Shown piece by piece: positions 30,461 to 38,546 of a stretch of 38,546 nt of DNA. The notes under the pieces are model-generated. The model ran no database searches. It saw nothing but the letters and a program-made list of their open reading frames with translations, and was not told the DNA's origin. Source of the stretch: Acetobacteraceae bacterium (lineage in GTDB: Bacteria > Pseudomonadota > Alphaproteobacteria > Acetobacterales > Acetobacteraceae); NCBI GenBank assembly GCA_003151425.1, contig PLXO01000286.1, positions 273 to 38,818 of the forward strand, in the 5' to 3' direction. Within the stretch, counting starts at the first letter, position 1. Every line of letters begins with the position of its first letter. The position numbers were made by a program, and so were the translations under genes.

Positions 30461-31308
30461 GCGCAGGCGCGAGCGCCAGGGCTGTCGTTGGGATGCGCTT
30501 CGAGGACCGTGGCGGCCTGTTCGGCCGGACGCTAGCGCGGACCTCTCGCACTCCCGCGGGCGCTGGCTCGGTGCTTGCCCGCAAAGGGTCTTGCGCCCCG
30601 TCGATACAACCCCGGTATTGGCTGCGGTGCTCAAGGCCCTCGGCACGACAATGTCTCGAATGGCTCGATCACCGTTGCGCCAGCTCGTCGTGGACCGCCT
30701 TTGAACGGGCCGCTCTCGCGTTTACCGGGGAATGTGGTCCGGCGGGTTCCGGCAGGATTGATTCTGCCTGCGGCGCGCTTCTCCGCCGGACGATCGAGCG
30801 CCTGTGGGACGCCCTGTCATGGCGACGATCGAGGCGCCGACGCGCCAGCGTCACTGGGGGCGAATCGCGATTGGCAAAAGTCTTCGACGCGTTAACCTTT
30901 GGCTAACCCGACGTTCTCATATTGTTGCCCGTGCCGCTTCGGTCTCTTCAGTGCCGGCAGTGGGACAGGATGACAATTGCGGGCCCGACCTCGCGCCACT
31001 GCGCGTGGTGACTGGAGCACCGAGAAATACCCGGCGAAAACGCCCGGAATGCCTCCAAAGGCTCTCGGAGTTCCAACGATGGACATCCCCCGATCGAGGC
31101 GACCGGCAATCGCCGTTGCCGGTTCCATTACGCATCAGATGCGTTCCTCTACCGCCATCGAATGGTGCGCGGCGTCGCCGTCCGCAACCCACGCCGCGGC
31201 AAGAGAAACGCGCGTCATTGCGTTTCTCGATCCATCGGCAGCATCGACACCGCTGCCTGAACCTGACGGTTGTCGCGCAGTCGCAACGAGGATGGGGGGC
31301 TAGCTGCC
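30461..31308. other. long region without a convincing gene
   Basis: About 850 bp separate tetR from the secreted-protein gene. Open frames exist in several directions, but none shows a family pattern. At 30891-30907 GTTAACC and GGCTAAC form a near-perfect inverted repeat spaced by three T, a possible operator about 400 bp before the secreted protein. GCGTCATTGCGTTTCTCGAT near 31211 and similar AT-poor repeats suggest decayed sequence. Confidence 0.4.
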
Positions 31309-34300
31309 ATGTCAATTGCGAACAAGATCGGCTCGGTGGTCGCAACGCCTGACGAGCAGATCAGCCTGTCCACGCTGTTCTCGATCACGCCGTCGGCGAG
31401 CGACCCGACCTATCTGATCGTCAGTGGCCTCGATCGCGACGAGTACACCGCCGGCTACAAGACGGCCGACATGGGATCGCTGTCGGGTGACGGCGCGAAC
31501 CAGGCGTTCACCAACGTCGGCAGCGATGCCTGGTCGGTGGGAATCGTGTTCACCTACCAGGCCTCGACGGGTCGCTACTACAACGCCACGTATGGCTATT
31601 CCGATCAGCTTACGTATACCGCGTCGTCGAACACCAACGACAATGTCAGCCTGTCTGTCTACACCACCAGTAATTACAACCTCGCAACCGCATACGCGGC
31701 GAATCCGTACGCCCTGGAGCAGGACCCGAGGGACTTCAACTACGTCGGCAGCGTCAGTGTCGTCACGCAGCCATCCTATGCCGGCCCTGCAGCGATCCAA
31801 GCCACCCCGGGTTCCATCTGCGCTGCGGCGCAGTCGTTCGTCGGCAAGGCCTGGAACATGGATGGCTGCTGGGTTCTGGCATCCAATATCTCGGCCGAGG
31901 CAGGCGCGTCGCTGTCGGTTTCCAGCACCCTGGTCGGGATCCCTGGCGTGGCCAATGGCGAGTGGATCGTCGCCTACAATGGGCCGATCAGCGCCAATGC
32001 CAACTGGGAGCTGAACGTCACCGCCGGCGAGATGGTCACGTTCGTGACCACCAGCGGCGGCGGCCATATCACGACGGTGGTGTCCGGGTCCGGTACCTCG
32101 GCGATGCTGATCGACAACATCGAATACGTCTACGGCAACGGCAGCATCGCCAACCCGGCCAACGATGGTTCCGCCAACGACATCATCGTGGCGGCCCAGC
32201 ATGCGGCTACGCAGGAGTTCAACGGCGTCAATCCGTCCGATGTGGTGGTTTACGAACTTGACGCGCCGACGGTGAGCGACCTGGTGACCTCGGTGACTTT
32301 GGCCGGGCGGGCGAGCCAGTCGCTGGCATCCCTGTTCACCGTCAGCAATCCGCTGGCGTCGCAGACGATCACCGAGTGGCAAGTCTATGACACCAACACG
32401 AACGACTCGATCACGGTGGGCGGGGTCGCCCAGTCGGCCGACCATTCGGCCGCCGATGCCGCGACGGTCACGTCGCTGTCGACCACCGCGCTCCTGGCCG
32501 GCATGGTCGCCGGCTCCGACACGATCGACGTCCGTGCCTACAACGGGTCCTATTGGGGCGACTGGCAAAGCCTGACGGCGACCGTGGGGGCGACGTCCAC
32601 GCCGACTCTCCCGACCGCACCGAGCGTCACCGACCAGACCGCCAACCAGACCTGGATACAGGGGCAGAAGGTCAGCCTTGCGCTGCCGGCGGACGGCTTC
32701 ACCGATCCGCAAGGCCAGGTGCTGACCTATACCGCCCGCCAGTCCAATGGTCAGGCACTGCCCTCCTGGCTCAGCTTCAATGCCGCGACGGAGACCTTCG
32801 CCGGCACTGTGTCGACCGGAATGGCGAGCCTGACCCTGAAGGTTACCGCCACCGACGTCAGCGGCCTGGTCGGCAGCGAGACCTTCGGCGTCACTATCCC
32901 GGCGGCAGCGCCGAGCGTCACCGCCCAAACCGCCAACCAGACCTGGCTCCAGGGGCAGAAGGTGAGCCTGGCGCTGTCCGCGAAAGCCTTCACCGACCCG
33001 CAGAGCGAGACGCTGACCTATACCGCCAGCCAGTCCAACGGTCAGGCACTGCCCTCCTGGCTCAGCTTCAATGTCGCCACCGAGACATTCTCCGGCACCG
33101 TACCCACCACGGGCATGGAGAGCCTGACCCTCAAGGTCACCGCCACCGACACCAGCGGTCTGTCCACCGCCGAGACCTTCGGCGCCGCCGTTCCGGCGGC
33201 CATTGCACCGACCGTCACTGCGCAGACCGCCAACCAGATATGGCTTCAGGGCCAGAAGGTCAGTCTGACGCTGCCCGCGAAGACCTTCACCGATCCGCAG
33301 AGTGAGGCGCTGACTTACACCGCCAGCCAATCCAACGGTCAGGCGCTGCCATCCTGGCTCAGCTTCAACGCCGCGACCGATACGTTCTCCGGCATCGTGC
33401 CCACTGGGATGGCGCGTTTGACGCTCAAGGTCACCGCCACCGACACCAGCGTCCTGTCGGCCAACGAGACCTTCGGCGTCATTGTTTCGGCGGCGGCACC
33501 GACGGTCACCGCGCAGACCGCGAGCCAGACCTGGTTCCAGGGACAGAAGGTCAGCCTTGCGTTGCCGGCAAACACCTTCACCGACCCGCAGACGGAGGGG
33601 CTGACCTATACCGCCAGCCAATCCAACGGTCAGGCTCTGCCCTCCTGGCTCAGTTTCAACGCCGCGACCGATACGTTCTCCGGCACCGTGCCCGCCGGGA
33701 TGGCGAATCTGACGCTTAAAGTCACCGCCACCGACACCAGCCTCCTGTCCGCCAGCGAAACCTTCGGCGTCACCGTGCCGGCGGCCGCGCCAACCGTCAC
33801 CGACCAGACCGCCAACCTAAGCTGGACGCCGGGACAGAAGATCAGCCTGGCACTACCCGGAAACACCTTCACCGACCCGCAGAAGGAAACGCTGACCTAC
33901 ACCGCCAGCCAGACCAACGGTCAGGCGCTTCCCTCTTGGCTCAATTTCAACGCCGCGACCGATACATTCTCCGGCACCGTGCCTGTAGGCTTCGAAAGCT
34001 TGGCCCTCAAGATCACCGCCACCGACACCAGCCGGCTGTCGGCCAACGAGACCTTCGGCGTCGCGGTTCCGGCGTCCGTTACCTCCGTCGGTACGGGTGC
34101 GGTGACCGCGGGTGGAACCTCATGGTCCGGCGGCACGCTCACGATCTCCGCGTCGAACAGCATGGTCGACCCTGGGGCAGGCAGCTACCGGATGCAGTTT
34201 CTCCCGGGCAGCGGCCGCGACACGATTATGCTGCATGCCGGCGGAAGCGACGAAATCTCCAGTTTCAACATGGCATCGGGAGACGCGCTGGACCTGCGAA

Positions 34301-34512
34301 GCGTGATCGCCGAGTCGCATCTCGACCTGGCGACGGTCTCGGCCAACCTCGCTTCCTACGTGACAGTATCCGACGAGGGCACCAACGCGGCGCTGTTTTT
34401 CGATCCGTCCGGACACGGCGGGGGCAGCGCGGTGGCGATACTCGACAATCTGGGGAGCGCCATCACCAACCTGGCGGGCATGACCAGCCATGGCGCGCTA
34501 ACGTTTTCCTGA
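31309..34512 (+). CDS. type I secreted repeat protein with cadherin-like domains and a putative Cys/His amidase-like domain
   Basis: The protein has 1,067 residues and no N-terminal signal peptide. Residues ~1-150 are beta-rich. Residues ~165-270 hold AQSFVGKAWNMDGCWVLASN and later SGGGHITTVVSG and AMLIDNIEYV, reminiscent of papain-like CHAP/NlpC-P60 folds with Cys, His and a polar residue. Residues ~437-925 are five near-identical repeats of 97 residues (APxVTxQTANQTWxQGQKVS, FTDPQxExLTYTASQSNGQA, LPSWLSFNAATDTFSGTVP), typical of dystroglycan-type cadherin-like (He_PIG/CADG) domains. The last ~140 residues (LPGSGRDTIMLHAGGSDEIS and FFDPSGHGGGSAVAILDNLG) are a type I secretion C-terminal target domain. 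It is probably an extracellular adhesin or wall-active protein. No ABC exporter gene is in the window. Confidence 0.85.
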   Translation: MSIANKIGSVVATPDEQISLSTLFSITPSASDPTYLIVSGLDRDEYTAGYKTADMGSLSGDGANQAFTNVGSDAWSVGIVFTYQASTGRYYNATYGYSDQLTYTASSNTNDNVSLSVYTTSNYNLATAYAANPYALEQDPRDFNYVGSVSVVTQPSYAGPAAIQATPGSICAAAQSFVGKAWNMDGCWVLASNISAEAGASLSVSSTLVGIPGVANGEWIVAYNGPISANANWELNVTAGEMVTFVTTSGGGHITTVVSGSGTSAMLIDNIEYVYGNGSIANPANDGSANDIIVAAQHAATQEFNGVNPSDVVVYELDAPTVSDLVTSVTLAGRASQSLASLFTVSNPLASQTITEWQVYDTNTNDSITVGGVAQSADHSAADAATVTSLSTTALLAGMVAGSDTIDVRAYNGSYWGDWQSLTATVGATSTPTLPTAPSVTDQTANQTWIQGQKVSLALPADGFTDPQGQVLTYTARQSNGQALPSWLSFNAATETFAGTVSTGMASLTLKVTATDVSGLVGSETFGVTIPAAAPSVTAQTANQTWLQGQKVSLALSAKAFTDPQSETLTYTASQSNGQALPSWLSFNVATETFSGTVPTTGMESLTLKVTATDTSGLSTAETFGAAVPAAIAPTVTAQTANQIWLQGQKVSLTLPAKTFTDPQSEALTYTASQSNGQALPSWLSFNAATDTFSGIVPTGMARLTLKVTATDTSVLSANETFGVIVSAAAPTVTAQTASQTWFQGQKVSLALPANTFTDPQTEGLTYTASQSNGQALPSWLSFNAATDTFSGTVPAGMANLTLKVTATDTSLLSASETFGVTVPAAAPTVTDQTANLSWTPGQKISLALPGNTFTDPQKETLTYTASQTNGQALPSWLNFNAATDTFSGTVPVGFESLALKITATDTSRLSANETFGVAVPASVTSVGTGAVTAGGTSWSGGTLTISASNSMVDPGAGSYRMQFLPGSGRDTIMLHAGGSDEISSFNMASGDALDLRSVIAESHLDLATVSANLASYVTVSDEGTNAALFFDPSGHGGGSAVAILDNLGSAITNLAGMTSHGALTFS
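32617..34080 (+). repeat. five tandem 291-bp coding repeats
   Basis: The repeat unit is 97 codons. Units 2 to 5 share long identical stretches such as CCGACCGTCACCGCGCAGAC and TCCAACGGTCAGGC, which makes this a likely site of copy-number change by recombination. Unit 2 has one or two extra codons. Confidence 0.92.
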
Positions 34513-34533
34513 GAAACTCGCGTGCGGCCTGCG

Positions 34534-35409
34534 TCAGCCGCGCAGCACCTTCACCATCGTGCTACCGAGCGCGGCCGGGCTTTCGGCGACGTGGATACCG
34601 GCGGCGCGCATCGCCTCCATTTTTGCCGCCGCAGTGTCGCGGCCGCCGCTGATCACCGCACCGGCATGGCCCATGCGGCGTCCAGGCGGGGCAGTGGCGC
34701 CGGCAATGAATCCCACGGTCGGCTTCTTGACGGCGTTGCGCGCCAGAAAATCGGCGGCATCGATTTCGCTCTGGCCGCCGATCTCGCCGATCATGACGAT
34801 CTGCTTCGTCTCGGGGTCGGCCAAGAACATCTCCAGGATCTCGATGAAGTCAGTCCCTTTCACCGGGTCGCCGCCGATTCCGACGCAGCTGCTTTGCCCC
34901 AACCCGGCCGCCGTGGTCTGCGCCACCGCCTCGTAGGTCAGTGTGCCGGAACGCGAGACGATTCCAACGCTGCCGCGACGGTGGATGTGACCCGGCATGA
35001 TACCGATCTTGCAGGCATCGGGCGTGATGACACCTGGGCAGTTCGGCCCGATCAGCCGTGATTTCGACCCGGTCAGTGCTCGCTTCACCCGCACCATATC
35101 CAACACCGGGATGCCCTCGGTGATGCAGATGATCAGCGGGATCTCGGCGTCGATCGCCTCCAGTATCGCATCGGCGGCGAACGGCGGCGGCACGTAGATC
35201 GCCGTGGCGGTGGCGCCGGTCTTCTCCCTGGCCTCGAACACCGTGTCGAACACCGGCAGGTTCAGGTGCGTGGTGCCACCCTTGCCGGGTGTGACGCCGC
35301 CCATGACCTTGGTGCCGTAAGCGATCGCCTGCTCGGAGTGAAATGTGCCCTGAGCGCCGGTGAAGCCCTGGGTGATGACCCGTGTGTCGGCGTCGACCAG
35401 GATTGCCAT
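34534..35409 (-). CDS. sucD: succinyl-CoA synthetase, alpha subunit
   Basis: This protein forms succinyl-CoA synthetase with SucC and carries the phosphorylated His. At 291 residues it is the usual length. The CoA-binding part is [20 protein letters not shown] and [27 protein letters not shown] and [12 protein letters not shown] follow. [16 protein letters not shown] contains the active His. [11 protein letters not shown] at 35409 is the normal start and lies one base after the sucC stop, so the genes are co-translated. It is convergent with the secreted-protein gene. Confidence 0.96.
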   Translation of the reverse strand: MAILVDADTRVITQGFTGAQGTFHSEQAIAYGTKVMGGVTPGKGGTTHLNLPVFDTVFEAREKTGATATAIYVPPPFAADAILEAIDAEIPLIICITEGIPVLDMVRVKRALTGSKSRLIGPNCPGVITPDACKIGIMPGHIHRRGSVGIVSRSGTLTYEAVAQTTAAGLGQSSCVGIGGDPVKGTDFIEILEMFLADPETKQIVMIGEIGGQSEIDAADFLARNAVKKPTVGFIAGATAPPGRRMGHAGAVISGGRDTAAAKMEAMRAAGIHVAESPAALGSTMVKVLRG

Positions 35410-35410
35410 G

Positions 35411-36607
35411 TCAGGCGGCCTCCCGCACCGCGGTGACGATCTTCTCCGCGGCGTCCGCCAGGTTGTCGGCGGCGATGATCGGCAGGTTGGAGCGGGCAAG
35501 GATCTCCTTGCCAAGCGCCACGTTCGTGCCCTCCAGCCGCACCACCAGCGGCACTGAAAGCTGCACCTCGCGCGCCGCGGAGACCACGCCCTCGGCGATC
35601 ACGTCGCAGCGCATGATGCCGCCGAAGATGTTGACCAGGATGCCCTCGACGTTGGGGTCCGAGAGGATGATCTTGAACGCTGCGGTGACGCGCTCTTTCG
35701 TCGCGCCGCCGCCGACGTCGAGGAAATTGGCGGGCGCCGCGCCGTACAGCTTGATGATGTCCATCGTCGCCATCGCCAATCCGGCGCCGTTCACCATGCA
35801 GCCGATCGTGCCCTCCAGCGCGACGTAGTTGAGCTCGTATTTGGCGGCCTCCAGCTCTTTCGGGTCCTCCTCCGCCTCGTCGCGCAGCTTGGCCAGTTCC
35901 GGGTGGCGGAACAGGGCGCTGTCATCGAAGCTGACCTTCGCATCCAGCGCGATCACCTGGTCGGCGCCGGTGACTACCAGCGGGTTGATCTCGACGATGG
36001 TGCAGTCGAGGCTGGTGAAGGCCGCATACAGCGCCGGAATAAAGCGGTTGAAGGCGGCGCCCTGCTTGCCGGTCAGGCCGAGGCCATGGGCCAGCCGCCG
36101 CGCATGGAACCCGGAGATCCCGGCGGCGGGATCGACGCCGACGCGCAAAATCTTCTCCGGGTGGCTTGCCGCCACCTCCTCGATCGCCATGCCGCCCTCG
36201 GTGGAGCCAATCAGCGTGACGCGCCCGGTGACCCGGTCGACCAACAGTGACAGATACAGCTCGCGGGCGATGTCGCAGCCGGCCTCAACGTAGACGCGAC
36301 GCACCACCCGGCCGTGCGGTCCGGTCTGCTTCGTCACCAGCGTGTGGCCGATCATCGCCTCGGCCGCCGCCCGGACCTCATCCGACGAGTGGGCCAGGCG
36401 CACGCCACCCTTGCCGGTGGGATCTTCGGCGAAGTGCCCGGCGCCGCGCCCGCCGGCATGGATTTGCGATTTCACGACATAGACCGGGCCGGGCAGCTTG
36501 GCGGCGGCCGCGACGGCCTCGTCCGGCGTCCAGGCGACATGTCCGTCCGGCACGGCGACACCGTAGCCCTTCAGCAGCTCTTTGGCCTGGTATTCATGGA
36601 TGTTCAT
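35411..36607 (-). CDS. sucC: succinyl-CoA synthetase, beta subunit
   Basis: This is the nucleotide-binding subunit, 398 residues. [20 protein letters not shown] is the classic opening of the ATP-grasp domain. [16 protein letters not shown] binds nucleotide; [40 protein letters not shown] and [18 protein letters not shown] are family motifs of the C-terminal domain. The start at 36607 has AAGGGGG upstream. It lies 32 bp after mdh and overlaps nothing. Confidence 0.96.
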   Translation of the reverse strand: MNIHEYQAKELLKGYGVAVPDGHVAWTPDEAVAAAAKLPGPVYVVKSQIHAGGRGAGHFAEDPTGKGGVRLAHSSDEVRAAAEAMIGHTLVTKQTGPHGRVVRRVYVEAGCDIARELYLSLLVDRVTGRVTLIGSTEGGMAIEEVAASHPEKILRVGVDPAAGISGFHARRLAHGLGLTGKQGAAFNRFIPALYAAFTSLDCTIVEINPLVVTGADQVIALDAKVSFDDSALFRHPELAKLRDEAEEDPKELEAAKYELNYVALEGTIGCMVNGAGLAMATMDIIKLYGAAPANFLDVGGGATKERVTAAFKIILSDPNVEGILVNIFGGIMRCDVIAEGVVSAAREVQLSVPLVVRLEGTNVALGKEILARSNLPIIAADNLADAAEKIVTAVREAA

Positions 36608-36639
36608 GGCCGCCCCCTTCTTGCTGGTTCGGGGGTCAC

Positions 36640-37614
<975 letters not shown>

Positions 37615-37796
37615 TCAGGCGGCCGTCTGCCAATCGAGACCATGCGAGCCCGGCGGTGAAGGGGGCCTCCCAGCAGGGCGCCCGTCACTAGCCCATTGGT
37701 TATGCCGCGACAAGACAGTGCAGGGCGGCACGTCCAGGGAGCAGACTGGGGGGCGGCGTGGCGCGGTAGCGGTCTGCGACGCTTTAGTAAGCGTGA

Positions 37797-38546
37797 TCAT
37801 GCTGCGGTACCGGTTGAGTTCAAGGGACCAGACATTGAAACCACGACTGCCGCGCGCCACGACACAAGAGGCACGGCGGTGCCAGTCCTGGCGGTGGGAG
37901 GCACCAGCGAGGCGGACACCGGAGCGGCAGGCGCCAGATCGGCAGGCGGTTGCATAGGGTAGCTGCGCATTTCGCACGTTGTGCCGGGCCCGGCTGACGT
38001 CGAAGCACCGCGCGCCAGACGCTTTGCCGCGCGCTTCGCCGCACGCTTTGCAGCGCGCGCCGCCGCCTTACCGCGTCGTTGCCCCATCGGGCCAACGCCC
38101 GGCTCATCGGCCCCGGGGCATGCGCCCGGGACAAGCGTCGAATCAAGCGCGAGCGGGCAAGGCCGACCCGTGACAGGCTCGGCTGGGGCAGCCTCGGCTG
38201 GGACAGCGGCGGGGCGGGCAGGCGGTTGCACGGGGTAGCTGCGGATTTCGCAAGTTGCGCCGGTCCCGGCTCGGGGCGAGGTGGCGCGTGCCTCACGCTT
38301 CGCCGCACGCTTTGCCGCGCGCGCCGCCGCCCAATCAAATCGTTTCCCCACCGGGCGGATCCCCGGTTCAGCCGCCCCTCGGCTTGCGCCCGGGACAAGC
38401 GCCTGGGGGCCGACCCGACCGGCGGCAGATCCCAGGGTTCCAGACCCCAGGGTCCCAGACCCCAGCGTCCCACATCCTAGCGTCCCAACTCCCAGCGTTC
38501 CAACTCCCAGCGTCCCAGCTTCCAGGGTCCCAACTCCCAGCGCCCC
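37797..38546 (-). CDS. partial repetitive basic protein of unknown function
   Basis: The frame is open from the right edge of the window to a stop at 37797, at least 249 codons with the start outside. Reading in the coding direction it begins with about eight pentapeptides of the type GTLGV/GTLGS. It is followed by two units of 92 residues (276 bp). Each unit contains LVPGAxxGAxEPGxxPxGxR, an Ala/Lys/Arg helix (AARAAKRAAKRAAKR or AARAAKRAAKREAR), and CE(I/M)RSYP(V/M)QPPA. The two units keep this peptide although their DNA differs at several third positions, which supports this frame over the overlapping ones. The basic AAKRAAK helix could bind nucleic acid; that is only a suggestion. It lies 203 bp upstream of mdh on the same strand. 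Confidence 0.5.
   Translation of the reverse strand, partial: GALGVGTLEAGTLGVGTLGVGTLGCGTLGSGTLGSGTLGSAAGRVGPQALVPGASRGAAEPGIRPVGKRFDWAAARAAKRAAKREARATSPRAGTGATCEIRSYPVQPPARPAAVPAEAAPAEPVTGRPCPLALDSTLVPGACPGADEPGVGPMGQRRGKAAARAAKRAAKRAAKRLARGASTSAGPGTTCEMRSYPMQPPADLAPAAPVSASLVPPTARTGTAVPLVSWRAAVVVSMSGPLNSTGTAA
37941..38405 (-). repeat. two tandem 276-bp repeat units
   Basis: GGCAGGCGGTTGCA starts both units (37941 and 38217). They share GGTAGCTGCG-ATTTCGCA, CTTCGCCGCACGCTTTG and CGCCCGGGACAAGCG. The period of 276 bp is a multiple of three, consistent with coding. Confidence 0.8.
38429..38546 (-). repeat. 15-bp minisatellite
   Basis: About eight copies of CCCAGCGTCCCAACT-like units run to the window edge. 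Variants are at the third and last positions (GTTCC, GGTCC, CAGAC, CACAT). On the minus strand the unit encodes Gly-Thr-Leu-Gly-x. Confidence 0.9.

Noticed and set aside
31312..33621. 769-codon open frame opposite the secreted repeat protein
   Set aside because: It is Arg/Gly/His-rich, mirrors the 97-codon repeats of the plus strand and shows no family pattern. The plus frame has recognisable domains and a secretion signal.
37820..38473. Overlapping minus frame beginning MGRWGLGPWGLEPWDLPP
   Set aside because: It also reads through the repeats, but peptide conservation between the two 276-bp units is better in the frame ending at 37797.
38429..38546. 15-bp repeats as a CRISPR or plasmid iteron array
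   Set aside because: The units are contiguous without spacers and continue an open reading frame as GTLGx pentapeptides.

Overview
The window is high-GC alphaproteobacterial chromosome, most like an Acetobacteraceae/Rhodospirillales genome. The evidence is the TCA set mdh-sucC-sucD and odhA-odhB-lpdA, quinone-type pyrD, a DUF2852 protein, a GTTC-N7-GTTC SOS box of the alphaproteobacterial LexA type, and a type I secreted protein with a C-terminal target domain. Family names are recognised by eye; no search was run.

1-9,075 is a graveyard of nested insertion sequences. The first block (1-5,575) can be unwound from target duplications. An IS4/DUF4372 gene is cut near its stop codon by an ISL3-type element. 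That element now holds a decayed IS66-like gene. A Tn5/IS50-like element sits in a palindrome at the ISL3/IS66-like junction and is itself hit by an IS630. A complete IS66 sits in the IS66-like gene. The second block (5,721-9,073) is a decayed IS630 carrying a decayed IS110 whose 3' end is tandemly duplicated. Two kinds of short palindrome recur inside these transposase genes, as clean 23-25 nt insertions or at the joints of deletions.

9,236-12,002 carries a secreted DUF1194 protein, an S24/LexA-like repressor, a small gene behind an exact SOS-box match, a candidate small RNA with promoter and terminator, and two small conserved proteins. 12,086-15,116 holds pyrD, a HAD phosphatase (translationally coupled) and pdxA. 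The minus-strand operon odhA-odhB-VOC-lpdA-pdxA runs from 21,215 to 14,100.

22,114-26,442 is a transposon of about 4.3 kb with perfect 24-bp inverted ends. It has an IS1595-type transposase, a DUF6471 gene and five further cargo genes, several with visible operators or terminators. It lies inside a 13-kb stretch that separates odhA from sucD. That stretch also holds an unknown gene, an LVIVD-repeat protein divergent from a CobW/G3E GTPase, a TetR regulator and a 1,067-residue type I secreted protein with five near-identical 97-residue repeats. A palindrome upstream of the DUF2852 gene recurs at the tetR start.

34,534-37,593 is mdh-sucC-sucD (minus strand). Upstream, the window ends in a partial, highly repetitive basic protein with GTLGx pentapeptides and two 92-residue repeats. 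No tRNA, rRNA or CRISPR array was seen.
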